A stretch of DNA of 64,000 nt. It comes from a virus. A program made the translations under genes and the position numbers. Under the pieces are notes generated by a model. It was not told the origin of the DNA. It was given only the letters and a program-made list of their open reading frames with translations, and searched no databases. The stretch covers positions 1 through 64,000 of IMG/VR virus record IMGVR_UViG_3300046463_000520; one strand, written 5' to 3'. Of this stretch, positions 50,501-57,655 are shown piece after piece; the first letter of the stretch is position 1; each line of letters begins with the position of its first letter.

Positions 50501-53500
50501 GAATACCTCGCGCACCATGACGACGCCTATTCGGTCGAGAACGACAAGAGCAAGACGGAAAGCATCAAGCAGGACTCCCTGCTCGCGGAAGCGAAAGACT
50601 TGGGTTCGAAATCGGGCGCGCTGCCCTACTTCGAAGACTTGGGCGTGGATTCGCTCGTGCTGGACGAAGCGCACAACTACAAAAACTCGAAAGTCACGAG
50701 CGCGGAATTTACCGGCGCGAAATACCTGTCGGACCCGCAGAAGTCGCAACGCGGCATGGACATGCAGGCGAAGGCGTGGTTTGTCCGTGGTCTGTCGGAC
50801 CGTGGCGATGGCGTGGTTTCGCTGACCGCGACGCCCGTCACGAACTCGCCGCTCGAAGTCTATTCGATGCTCACGCTCGCGCTTGGCGAAGAAGAAGTCA
50901 ACAACATGTACGGCGTGACCGGCGCGGACACGTTCATGGCGGCGGCGTGCGATATCGAAGAACGCGAAGAAGAAAACATCGTCGGCAAATTCACCGCGAC
51001 GCGCACCTTTACCGGCTTGCAGAACGCGGGCCTGCTGCGCCGCCTGCTCCAGACGTCGTGCCTGATTAAGACGGCGGAAGACGTGAAGGCGGACGGCGTG
51101 GATATCCGCGTGCCGCAGGCCGAAGAAATCTCGACGGCGGTCGATATCGGGCCGGACAACTTCGCGACGCTCATCGCCTACAAAAACGAGTACATGGAAG
51201 CGGTCAAGCTCGTGAAGGCGGGCGGCGGCGGACCGGACGACAAGCTCACGGCGTCACCGTTCAACCTGATTCGAAAGATGACGAAGGTCATCAACGACCC
51301 GGAAATGGACAAGGGCGTGTTCGTCTTCAAGTTCTCGGACGACGAGAAAGAAGGCGCGCTCAAGGCCCTGCTCGCGTTCAACAAGAAGAAGGTCAAGGAA
51401 ATCCGCGACACGCTCGACCCGATGCTCGGCAAGGAATTCGTCACGGAAAAGAGTGTGCGTGACACGGTAACGGGCGATTTCGTCGTCCAATACAACACGA
51501 CCATTCAGGCGTTCGCCGCGACCGATGCGAACGGCGACAACGAAATCCGCCTGCCGTCCACGGAATACGAGACGCAGGAAGCGCTTATCAAGCTGCTCGA
51601 AGCCGAAGGCGTGAAGCCGCGCGTGAAAATCTCGCCGAAGCTCGCCGCCGTCATCGCGAACGTGAAGAAAGAAGCCGCGTACCCGCGTCATATGGGCCAC
51701 GCCAAGCAAATCATTTTCTGCGACGAACTCGGCCTGCATCCGAAAATCCGGCTCGCGCTCGCGCAGGAAGTGGGCGTTCCGCTGTCGAAAATCAAGATCG
51801 TCAATGCGGTCGCGGTTGACGTCGCGGGTATGCAGGACGTGCAGGACGGTTTCAACGCCGACGGCGAAGAAAACCGCTACGAATACGTCATCGCCAACAA
51901 AAAGGCCGAAGTCGGTATCAACCTGCAAAAAGGCTGTCAGGCTATCCACCATATGACGATTGGCTGGACGCCGGACTCGACGCACCAACGCAACGGGCGC
52001 GGCGTGCGGCAGGGCAACACGGTCGAGAAGGTCATGGTGTATCACTACGATGCGAACGGCACGTTCGACGCCTACAAGCGCAAAATCGTGGATATCAAAG
52101 CCGACTGGATTGGCGCGCTCATGTCGGGCGACTCGCAGAAAATCAAGATCGAAGGCGACATGTCCGCCGCCGATTACGAACTGCTCGCGAACGCCGTGGG
52201 CGACGCTGAAGCGATGGAAACGGCAAACAGGGCCATCGCCGACCGCGCCAAGCGCGAAAAGATTCAGGCCGCGCGCGTGCAGCAAATCCAGTATGTGCGC
52301 ACCATCGAAGGCGCGAACGTATGGCTCAACAAGTTCGGCGTGACCGGCGAAGACGAGACGAGCGGCTTCAATGCTTGGGTCAACTCGAAAATCGCGAGCA
52401 TCCGCGCGCAGGTTTCCATCATCGCCGATATCAAGACGCGGCAGGATGAAACCGAAAGCGACTTGATGCGCGCGCGGCTGGCGAAGAAGTACGCCGAAGA
52501 ACGCCCGAAGCTCGACGCGGCCCTGCTCGTCATCGGCGGACTCGCAACGCCGGGCAAAATCCCCGCCGAACGCACGTATCGCTCCACGCTCACGGACGAA
52601 GACCGCGCATCCGCCGCCTATGCGAACTGGAAGAAGGAACTGACGTTGCGCACGAACATGCGCGACGACTCGCGCCGCGCCTTCCTTCAGCGCTCGGAAG
52701 ACGGCTATACGGTCGATTCGCTCGACGCGCACGCGCGCGGCGAAGCGGCGGTCGTCATGGGTACGCTGGTTCGTATCGGCTCGTTTGTCGAGAACGGCGA
52801 CGCGCTGCTGGTTGTGCGCAGCGGCAAGAATCGTCAGGCGGGCAACCTGTACGGTTACAACCCGGCTGACCAAAGCGAAATCGAACTGCTGAAAATCGCC
52901 AAGCCGGTATTCACGGACAAGGGTTCCGCGCGCTGGCGCTCGCTGGTTGAACAGGCCGTGCGCATGGACGAAGCGACCATTGCCGATAGCGATTTCGGCG
53001 GCGCGTATGGTGCGAGCGATCCGCGCCTGTACATGTCGATGGTCGAAGACGTGCGCGACGCGATCAGCGTGCCGGTTCCGTCGGCCCCGCTCTCGAAGTC
53101 GTCGTTCTCGTTCAAGCGCCCGTACTTCCCTATCGTGCTCGATGACTTGACCGGCGAAAGCGGCGGCGCGCTGGCGAAGCGCATCCGTGCGGAACAAATC
53201 GACCTGCTCGACTTGGCGAAGGGCAACAAGTGGAACGTCGTGCCGCGCGACACGCGCACCATCGGGCCGTCGCTCGATATCAACGTGCGCACGCAATCCG
53301 AAGCGATCCGCGAGTATGCGGTGGCGCACAATCTGCGCGCGACCGAAGACGACCTGTACGCGATCAATAGCGGGCTTGGCACGCGCAACGTGGTCGATCA
53401 GCTTGGACTGCGCGCGCTGTTCTTCAAGTCGCTGCCCGAAGGCGTCGCGGCAAGCAAGACGCCGGACGAACTCGACGTGTGGGCGCTCGCGTGGTTCCGC

Positions 53501-54349
53501 GCGCAACTCGACTGGCTCGAAGTGTCGGACCTTTCGACGGTGCTTGGCGGGTACATGTCGCAATACCTGCGCACGCAGGCAAAGATTGACGACGGCACGG
53601 AACGATGGGTCAAGCTGATTGAACCGCCGACCTACACTGTGAAGGACGCGGCGCTGGCGGCGCTCGAAACGGCGATCAAGGGCGGTTTTCTGGTCGATGA
53701 AATCATCGGCGAGAACGGCGGCAACGCCTACCCGATGCCGTATCTGCCGGGCGGTTTCCTGTCGAGCGGCGCGGGCCGGAAAGTCGCCGAACTGCTGTGC
53801 GAACAGGTCGGCGAATATATCGAACTGAAGGTCGGCGCGGACAAGGTGCGCTCGCTCAACGGGTACGGCTCGAACATTCGCCTGTATTACGACAATTGGG
53901 GCGATGCCGTGACGCTGGTTGCAAGCGTGTTCTCGGACCGCTGGAAATCGCTGGTTCAGTGGGCGCAGTCGGTTGAGAAGGTGCGCGCAGCGGACAAGGC
54001 AGGCACGGACGTGCCGGGCATTCTCGCCGCCCTGCGCCGGATGCCGGGCGTGCTGTCGGCGGACGTCGGCACGGTCGAAGCGCGCGAGAAGCGTTACGGC
54101 TCGAAGGGGTTCTATACCTACGTGCCGGGCACGTATATCCTGCTCGGCATTTCGCGCGGCTCGTCGCTGCACGATAAGGTCGCGACGAAGGGCGACGCGG
54201 GCTTGCATGGCCGCACGTTCGACCGCGAAACGAACTGCTTCCGCATCACCATCGCCGACGGCGAGAAGTGGAGCGACGGCGTAGCGGTCGCATCGGTCGA
54301 TAGTCTGTTCGCGCACATCGGGCAAAACATCGCCGACTATAAGCTGTAA
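47513..54349 (+). CDS. darB: DarB-like antirestriction protein: DNA methylase plus SF2 helicase (2278 aa)
   Basis: Length and domain order match P1 DarB. Residues 150-330 form an N6-adenine methylase: SPHEYYTPKEVAGAMW, VLDPSSGTGIF (near 172), and NVPFGD (near 238) in the place of NPPF. Residues 870-1520 form a Snf2-type helicase: YQYAACRRYARHFGG, DVGLGKT (near 890), VLDEAHNYKNS (near 1050), SLTATPVTNSP (near 1102) and QRNGRGVRQG (near 1492). The C-terminal 700 residues are undefined. P1 DarB is injected from the capsid and protects DNA in cis from type I restriction. Confidence 0.9.
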   Translation: MTTLILDDASNGMASDLARLKLAREGKTLLQERESLTASAADTIRKLKIGKRIREIVEALGLRPAAKKPDAAPVAVRTEPTGEFYPDEGKRTTGQRQKANDAAIALMREIQASGRAVTDEDRAILAKYSGNGGGLVGADGKTGSPHEYYTPKEVAGAMWNLLAELGFNGGSVLDPSSGTGIFTSMRPKSAVMSQVELDQTSGTINGLVNNGPTVTTAVSPFEAFANDTPDEIYDAVITNVPFGDRTKRGGNEKLDSRFQDESLEGYFVQRALQKVKPNGLAAFIVPKAVVSGLGSRDVKLRTNCSLMAEFVGAYRLPNSIFTTAAADVTTDLIVFRKFSRETRRKVEELEAQSPATLKDANILWEPFVSGAFFKTVGRKYILGEEGTTKGKYGEVAAVINTDSISNIVKLIKRFPDSHINWELLDMVPTAPITYTDGDTINKDGATLEMRDGEWVVLDSAQAASKTVLDLADKLSRPLAAVNSRVTFAQAGEYVDAMQNAGRFWDVGAWLTGTVKTVATLAESERETWWQAITAGMAVQELLSEADSVEPQNYVTAYPELAAQLAKVERYATRTVGKAAKLVKDGLLSIQNARRKGEFTALWKGEILANVQDRILSPTQIYEKARYENEDETGFVSVSKLREAMSDFDPLEDDDWCMGADGETVMHANDYYTGSYGRFLKQAEADLAAATDPRVRAKIARQMDRAKERISVVDVADMTFNLFTPHVTMAQKLEFLKTYVSVDIFINDKGEFDIKQSNPGKYASAEEMAAYKAMQRFVKSYLKNQTITTMTKQADAEANPAAEAALMRRIKDITDRAKAQFDSWARANDEIQASLHQKLNDPENLKFIEVPDGTPLDIPNLNVEDFEPHAYQYAACRRYARHFGGVLGFDVGLGKTLTALAATQYAQSIGVKKKTIFVVPNATLTNWQKEAGKAYLNTDDCLFVGVITDKKGKKKVDNNQVKIDLNTIRENRHAKIFMTIEAFKQIPLREETLDAYVEYLAHHDDAYSVENDKSKTESIKQDSLLAEAKDLGSKSGALPYFEDLGVDSLVLDEAHNYKNSKVTSAEFTGAKYLSDPQKSQRGMDMQAKAWFVRGLSDRGDGVVSLTATPVTNSPLEVYSMLTLALGEEEVNNMYGVTGADTFMAAACDIEEREEENIVGKFTATRTFTGLQNAGLLRRLLQTSCLIKTAEDVKADGVDIRVPQAEEISTAVDIGPDNFATLIAYKNEYMEAVKLVKAGGGGPDDKLTASPFNLIRKMTKVINDPEMDKGVFVFKFSDDEKEGALKALLAFNKKKVKEIRDTLDPMLGKEFVTEKSVRDTVTGDFVVQYNTTIQAFAATDANGDNEIRLPSTEYETQEALIKLLEAEGVKPRVKISPKLAAVIANVKKEAAYPRHMGHAKQIIFCDELGLHPKIRLALAQEVGVPLSKIKIVNAVAVDVAGMQDVQDGFNADGEENRYEYVIANKKAEVGINLQKGCQAIHHMTIGWTPDSTHQRNGRGVRQGNTVEKVMVYHYDANGTFDAYKRKIVDIKADWIGALMSGDSQKIKIEGDMSAADYELLANAVGDAEAMETANRAIADRAKREKIQAARVQQIQYVRTIEGANVWLNKFGVTGEDETSGFNAWVNSKIASIRAQVSIIADIKTRQDETESDLMRARLAKKYAEERPKLDAALLVIGGLATPGKIPAERTYRSTLTDEDRASAAYANWKKELTLRTNMRDDSRRAFLQRSEDGYTVDSLDAHARGEAAVVMGTLVRIGSFVENGDALLVVRSGKNRQAGNLYGYNPADQSEIELLKIAKPVFTDKGSARWRSLVEQAVRMDEATIADSDFGGAYGASDPRLYMSMVEDVRDAISVPVPSAPLSKSSFSFKRPYFPIVLDDLTGESGGALAKRIRAEQIDLLDLAKGNKWNVVPRDTRTIGPSLDINVRTQSEAIREYAVAHNLRATEDDLYAINSGLGTRNVVDQLGLRALFFKSLPEGVAASKTPDELDVWALAWFRAQLDWLEVSDLSTVLGGYMSQYLRTQAKIDDGTERWVKLIEPPTYTVKDAALAALETAIKGGFLVDEIIGENGGNAYPMPYLPGGFLSSGAGRKVAELLCEQVGEYIELKVGADKVRSLNGYGSNIRLYYDNWGDAVTLVASVFSDRWKSLVQWAQSVEKVRAADKAGTDVPGILAALRRMPGVLSADVGTVEAREKRYGSKGFYTYVPGTYILLGISRGSSLHDKVATKGDAGLHGRTFDRETNCFRITIADGEKWSDGVAVASVDSLFAHIGQNIADYKL

Positions 54350-54356
54350 GACACAC

Positions 54357-54381
54357 GCCGCCGCCCACGCCGGGCGGCGGC
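54357..54381 (+). terminator. Ten-base perfect hairpin after darB
   Basis: GCCGCCGCCC (54357-54366) and GGGCGGCGGC (54372-54381) flank ACGCC. No T-run follows, so it more likely stabilises the 3' end or attenuates transcription than terminates it fully. Confidence 0.45.
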
Positions 54382-54397
54382 ATAACCAGAACCAACC

Positions 54398-54805
54398 ATG
54401 ACCCTACTCGCTTTCAAAATGGACCCGGCTTGGCTCGCGCAGAAGCGCGACGAGTACGCCGGGCAAATCAAGGCCGAACGCGGCGCGGACGCGGACGTGC
54501 GCGCGGTATTCATCGAGCAAACCCGCAAGGTCATCAGCGGCGCGAATCGCACGAGCTATCTGCGCTTCGGGCCGTATTGGTGGGCTGTGAAGCGCATCCT
54601 GATTGCCGCCGATATCGGCGTCGGGACGCACGTCGAAACCATGTGGGCGGATGAATACGCCTGCGCGGATGACGAACTGACGCTCGTCGCGTCGTGGGCG
54701 TTTGCCGAAGACGCAACGGGGCGCTTTGGCGTGCTCACGCGGGAATACGATTTGGACGGCATCACGTTCGTGCTCTACGACGAAGAAATGGAAGCTCCGC
54801 GCTGA
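54398..54805 (+). CDS. Hypothetical protein (135 aa)
   Basis: MTLLAFKMDPAWLAQKRDEY opens a helical N-terminus. The middle is YLRFGPYWWAVKRILIAADIGV and the end is acidic (LVLYDEEMEAPR-like). Conserved-looking PYWWAVK suggests a family but I cannot name it. It is the last gene of the polyvalent operon and precedes a terminator. Confidence 0.6.
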   Translation: MTLLAFKMDPAWLAQKRDEYAGQIKAERGADADVRAVFIEQTRKVISGANRTSYLRFGPYWWAVKRILIAADIGVGTHVETMWADEYACADDELTLVASWAFAEDATGRFGVLTREYDLDGITFVLYDEEMEAPR

Positions 54806-54878
54806 ATTGCAACACGAAAGGGGGTGGTCCCTATCTCGAACCCCTGAAGGGGTGGATATAAAGAACGCCTCAACCTTT

Positions 54879-54902
54879 GCCCGGCCTTGCGCCGGGCTTT
54901 TT
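54879..54902 (+). terminator. Rho-independent terminator
   Basis: GCCCGGC (54879-54885), loop, GCCGGGC (54891-54897), TTTTT. A smaller ACCCCT/AGGGGT hairpin lies upstream at 54840-54853. Together they end the darB operon in front of the convergent toxin gene. Confidence 0.85.
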
Positions 54903-54907
54903 ATTGC

Positions 54908-55243
54908 TCACGAGACGATTCCATAAAAGACGGCCATCGCGCGATTGACCGCAAGCATGGTTTCGTCATCGAGACGCCCGACGACCTGCCCGATGTTCTC
55001 GCGCGGCACGGCCTGAATCTTATCGACCATGACTTGCGAAGGCTTGTCCAATCCATTCCCCGCGCTCGGCTCGACCGTGATTCGATACAGCGGCATATCG
55101 CGAAGCTCGCTCGTGATAAGCACGATGACGATAGAGGCATGTTCGGCGAACAGGTCCGACTGCACGACAAGCGCGGGGCGCGGCTTGCCGGTATAGGCCC
55201 CTTTCGCGGCGACCGTCACCACGTCACCGCGCATCATTCCCAA
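54908..55243 (-). CDS. mazF: MazF/PemK-type endoribonuclease toxin
   Basis: The 111-residue protein has the family layout: RGDVVTVAAKGAYTGKPRPA, LVVQSDLF, VLITSELRDMPLYRITVEP, GLDKPSQVMVDKIQAVPRE, then RLDDETMLAVNRAMAVFYGI. MazF toxins cut mRNA at short motifs. It follows the antitoxin gene with a ten-base overlap. On a phage it may stabilise a carrier state or act against competing phages; that is inference. Confidence 0.9.
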   Translation of the reverse strand: MGMMRGDVVTVAAKGAYTGKPRPALVVQSDLFAEHASIVIVLITSELRDMPLYRITVEPSAGNGLDKPSQVMVDKIQAVPRENIGQVVGRLDDETMLAVNRAMAVFYGIVS

Positions 55244-55446
55244 CCCTCCCGGTCCGCGACGGACTCGATGAAATCCATGATTTCCCGCTCGTGCGGGTCA
55301 TCGCGCGTGAGAAGCGACTGACGGCGGCATTCCTCCGCGAAGCCCGGCGCGCTCGTGTCGGGAACCCATATCTGCACCGGGCGCAGACCCGCGCGGCGCA
55401 TGGCGTCGCGGCGCTTCGCGACCCGCTCTGAAACTGTCATTCCCAT
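55234..55446 (-). CDS. mazE: MazE-like antitoxin (DUF3018 type)
   Basis: The sequence TVSERVAKRRDAMRRAGLRPVQIWVPD, APGFAEECRRQ, then EREIMDFIESVADREGWE matches the DUF3018 antitoxin family found upstream of MazF toxins. The N-terminal half is the DNA-binding side, the acidic C-terminus the toxin-neutralising side. A second ATG six bases downstream is an alternative start. Order antitoxin-toxin and overlap are canonical. Confidence 0.87.
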   Translation of the reverse strand: MGMTVSERVAKRRDAMRRAGLRPVQIWVPDTSAPGFAEECRRQSLLTRDDPHEREIMDFIESVADREGWE

Positions 55447-55459
55447 ATATCCCCCGTCG

Positions 55460-55481
55460 GTTACATGTAACGGATAGTATA
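55460..55481 (-). promoter_or_regulatory. Toxin-antitoxin promoter -10 and palindromic operator
   Basis: GTTACATGTAAC (55460-55471) is a perfect 12-base palindrome between a TATACT -10 (55476-55481, minus strand) and the antitoxin start. This is where a MazE/MazF complex would autoregulate. No good -35 is seen. Confidence 0.65.
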
Positions 55482-55531
55482 GGGCAGATTTCCGACCGTC
55501 GTATAGGAGAATCTTTTGTGCGTTAGACCGC

Positions 55532-55560
55532 TTGCGCTTTCATTCGTGAGCGCATACTAT
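55532..55560 (+). promoter_or_regulatory. Sigma-70-like early promoter, the only plus-strand copy
   Basis: TTGCGC (55532-55537) and TACTAT (55555-55560), 17 bases apart, with the same spacer as the minus-strand copies. It drives the small genes at 55.6-57.5 kb. Confidence 0.78.
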
Positions 55561-55592
55561 TGAGTCTAGTCCACCACGAAGGGAGCACGAAC

Positions 55593-55832
55593 ATGGCCGT
55601 CAACTGGAAGCACGTCGCTGATACGCTCGCCCTGCAAGGCATCGACCTCAATACGCAATTCGATTCGCTGACCGGCGATCAAGTCAAGATGGTCGAAGAC
55701 CAAGCGAAGAAAAGCGGCTACCGTGCTCCGAAGAATTCGAGCGCGTCGCCCGCTGACATGTTCTTCTCGGCGGTGCAGCGCAAGGCGGGGACGCGCCGCC
55801 ATGCTTCGATCAACTCCCGCAAGGCCATCTAA
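55593..55832 (+). CDS. Small protein, first gene of early plus-strand operon (79 aa)
   Basis: AAGGGAGCAC precedes ATG 55593. MAVNWKHVADTLALQGIDLN... is helical and the tail is basic (RKAGTRRHASINSRKAI). Likely a DNA- or RNA-associated early protein. It lies about 33 bases after the promoter. Confidence 0.6.
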   Translation: MAVNWKHVADTLALQGIDLNTQFDSLTGDQVKMVEDQAKKSGYRAPKNSSASPADMFFSAVQRKAGTRRHASINSRKAI

Positions 55833-55880
55833 CGCCCTGCCCGGCTCACACCGGGCGAAATCCACCACAAGGGAGCACAC

Positions 55881-56150
55881 ATGGAAGTCACTAAGATGCA
55901 GTGGGAAGCGATGGAAGCCTCGCTCGCGAACGACGAGTCGAGCACGGACGAAGAACTGGAAGACCACTTCGTTAAGGAAGTGGGCGTCACCATCGAAATC
56001 GCGCAGTTTGCGATCATCTACCGCGACGACTTCCTGACGGCGGACCCGAATGCGCCGGTTCAGCCGTCGCTCGCGGACCTGTGGGGCAGCGGCAGCATCG
56101 CGGGAGAAGCGCGCGCCGAACGCTGCCTCTCGCCCGGCTACGGTTCCTGA
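55881..56150 (+). CDS. Acidic small protein (89 aa)
   Basis: AAGGGAGCAC again precedes the ATG. MEVTKMQWEAMEASLANDES and TDEELEDHFVKEVGVTIEIAQFA are acidic and helical. No family. A GCCCGG/CCGGGC hairpin lies between it and the previous gene. Confidence 0.55.
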   Translation: MEVTKMQWEAMEASLANDESSTDEELEDHFVKEVGVTIEIAQFAIIYRDDFLTADPNAPVQPSLADLWGSGSIAGEARAERCLSPGYGS

Positions 56151-56160
56151 AGGGGCGCAC

Positions 56161-56457
56161 ATGGCAACGAACAAACCCGTCGTGAAATACTGCAAGCCCG
56201 CTCCCGCCACGCTGCGACGCTGGATCGACGCTCACCCTGAGAAAGTCGCGGAATTCGACTGCGGCGGCGGCTATTGCTTCGGCGATGGTCGCGGATTCGG
56301 GTACGACATTCTGTTGGCTCCCGGCTGGCGCATGTCCGATGACTGCGTGCATACGTTGATCGAGCCGACCGTTAAAGAAATGCTCGCGCAACTGCGAAGC
56401 GTCGTCCCGTGCGACTGCGACGAGTGCAAGGAAATGCTCGAACAGAGCGCGAAATAA
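56161..56457 (+). CDS. Cysteine-containing small protein (98 aa)
   Basis: GAAGGGGCGCAC precedes ATG 56161. The product has DCGGGYCFGDGRGFGYDILL and a C-terminal PCDCDECKEMLEQ, possible metal ligands. It contains APATLRRWIDAHPEKV near the start. Function unknown; followed by a GCCCGG/CCGGGC hairpin. Confidence 0.6.
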   Translation: MATNKPVVKYCKPAPATLRRWIDAHPEKVAEFDCGGGYCFGDGRGFGYDILLAPGWRMSDDCVHTLIEPTVKEMLAQLRSVVPCDCDECKEMLEQSAK

Positions 56458-56501
56458 CAACCACGCCCGGCCTGCGCGCCGGGCATCACGAGCACACAAC
56501 A

Positions 56502-56696
56502 ATGGCACTCGACCTATCAAAAATCCCGGCTCACGTTCTCTCTGACGTGCGCGAGCGCGGTCACTCTGACGAAGCGATGGCCGCGATGACGCCGCGCGAA
56601 TTCTTCTCGGAATACTGCAACTGGAACGGCCTCATTCGGTGGGGTGACACGCTGTTTTCCGCTGTCGAAGCCTGTCAGAAAGCGGGCAAGCCATGA
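56502..56696 (+). CDS. Small conserved phage protein (64 aa)
   Basis: MALDLSKIPAHVLSDVRERG, then AAMTPREFFSEYCNWNGLIRWG is a pattern I know from many phages: D..KIP..VL.DVRERGHTDE, MTP...F.EYCNWNGL. It has no assigned function. The next gene overlaps by ATGA. Confidence 0.7.
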   Translation: MALDLSKIPAHVLSDVRERGHSDEAMAAMTPREFFSEYCNWNGLIRWGDTLFSAVEACQKAGKP

Positions 56697-56938
56697 AAAT
56701 TGACGAGAAATTCAACAAGCGCGGCGCGAACCTGATTGAAGTGCAAACGCCGTCGGTTCGCGGCGGGCCGCAATACGCGCTCGGCTTGGTCGCGGAATTT
56801 TTCAGGCTTCCGGGCGACGCCGATCACAGCACGATCAAGCTGCACATGACGCCGGGCGAAGCCCTGCACTTCGCCGAAGAACTGATAAAGGCGGCGCGCT
56901 TTGAACTGCGGGACGTTCTCAAGGGAGACAAAGCATGA
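56693..56938 (+). CDS. Small hypothetical protein (81 aa)
   Basis: MKIDEKFNKRGANLIEVQTP is followed by a strand-helix fold (YALGLVAEFFRLPGD; EALHFAEELIKAARFEL). Coupled on both sides by ATGA. Unknown function. Confidence 0.55.
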   Translation: MKIDEKFNKRGANLIEVQTPSVRGGPQYALGLVAEFFRLPGDADHSTIKLHMTPGEALHFAEELIKAARFELRDVLKGDKA

Positions 56939-57447
56939 CGAAAATTGACCTTCACGTTTTTGCGCCCGGCGATCCTGCCGTCGGCATTGCGCACACGCAC
57001 TGGACTATCGAGAACGTCGGGCCGCTCGACGCCTATCCGAATCAGCGGGACATGGTGCGTCGTCAGTTCGAACTCGCGTTTCAGTCGCTTGCCGACGGCA
57101 AGCTGCGCCTGTTTTTCAGTGACGAGCCGGGCGCGGCGGACCCGGAACCGCAAACGCCGCAGGAACCGGGCGAATGGGACGTGCCGGGCGTCGAAGGCGG
57201 CATTGCCATCGTAAAGCGGACCCGATGGGGCAGCGCGTCGATGGAACTCTACGGCGAAGACGGCGAGCCGTTCTATGGGAGTCTGCCGGTCGATACGCCG
57301 CTGCCGGTCATCAATCAGGCGATGCACCTGATTCAGCGTGCAGAGAAGCGCGGCGAAGAATGGGGTAAGCGCAGCAAGCAATTCGAAGTTCTCAAGGTGC
57401 TCGGCATCGAGAAGCCCTTCGAACTCATGCCGAAGGTGGAAGACTGA
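56935..57447 (+). CDS. Hypothetical protein (170 aa)
   Basis: A beta-rich N-terminus (KIDLHVFAPGDPAVGIAHTH) leads to an acidic proline-rich linker (DPEPQTPQEPGEWDVPG). The C-terminal half is helical (INQAMHLIQRAEKRGEEWGK). No motif. It is the last confident gene before the portal operon. Confidence 0.55.
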   Translation: MTKIDLHVFAPGDPAVGIAHTHWTIENVGPLDAYPNQRDMVRRQFELAFQSLADGKLRLFFSDEPGAADPEPQTPQEPGEWDVPGVEGGIAIVKRTRWGSASMELYGEDGEPFYGSLPVDTPLPVINQAMHLIQRAEKRGEEWGKRSKQFEVLKVLGIEKPFELMPKVED

Positions 57448-57448
57448 C

Positions 57449-57529
57449 ATGACACGCCGACCGTCATCCTGCTATCGTATGACCGTCGATTCTGCGCGGT
57501 TTCTGTGGTGGTGCTGCCCGACTCGATGA
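57449..57529 (+). CDS. Possible tiny protein (26 aa)
   Basis: ATG 57449 lies one base after the previous stop and opens 26 codons (MTRRPSSCYRMTVDSARFLW...). No ribosome site other than the upstream gene and unusual tryptophan/cysteine content; weakly supported. Confidence 0.25.
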   Translation: MTRRPSSCYRMTVDSARFLWWCCPTR

Positions 57530-57546
57530 CGTCCTAGGCCCTGATT

Positions 57547-57572
57547 GCCCCGCTCGCGCGGGGCTTTTTTTT
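57547..57572 (+). terminator. Strong rho-independent terminator
   Basis: GCCCCGC (57547-57553), TCGC region, GCGGGGC (57558-57564), then eight T. It separates the early small-gene operon from the portal operon. Confidence 0.93.
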
Positions 57573-57584
57573 GGCCGCACGGCA

Positions 57585-57650
57585 TAGGAAAACGCGCGGG
57601 CGTCTTGCGGCGCGCGGCGGCGACACTGGACGCTGTTCTCATATCGTCCA
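57585..57650 (+). promoter_or_regulatory. Two-box phage promoter plus perfect leader hairpin (portal)
   Basis: TAGGAAAACGC (57585-57595), 26 bases, GACACTGG (57622-57629). The hairpin TGGACG/CGTCCA (57627-57632/57645-57650) ends five bases before ATG 57656, which has no ribosome site. Confidence 0.78.
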
Positions 57651-57655
57651 ACGCC

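Noticed and set aside
47555-54325. Two minus-strand frames of more than 1000 codons opposite darB
   Set aside because: They are shadows caused by high GC at third codon positions. The plus strand shows methylase and helicase motifs in order; the minus frames are arginine-rich without motifs.
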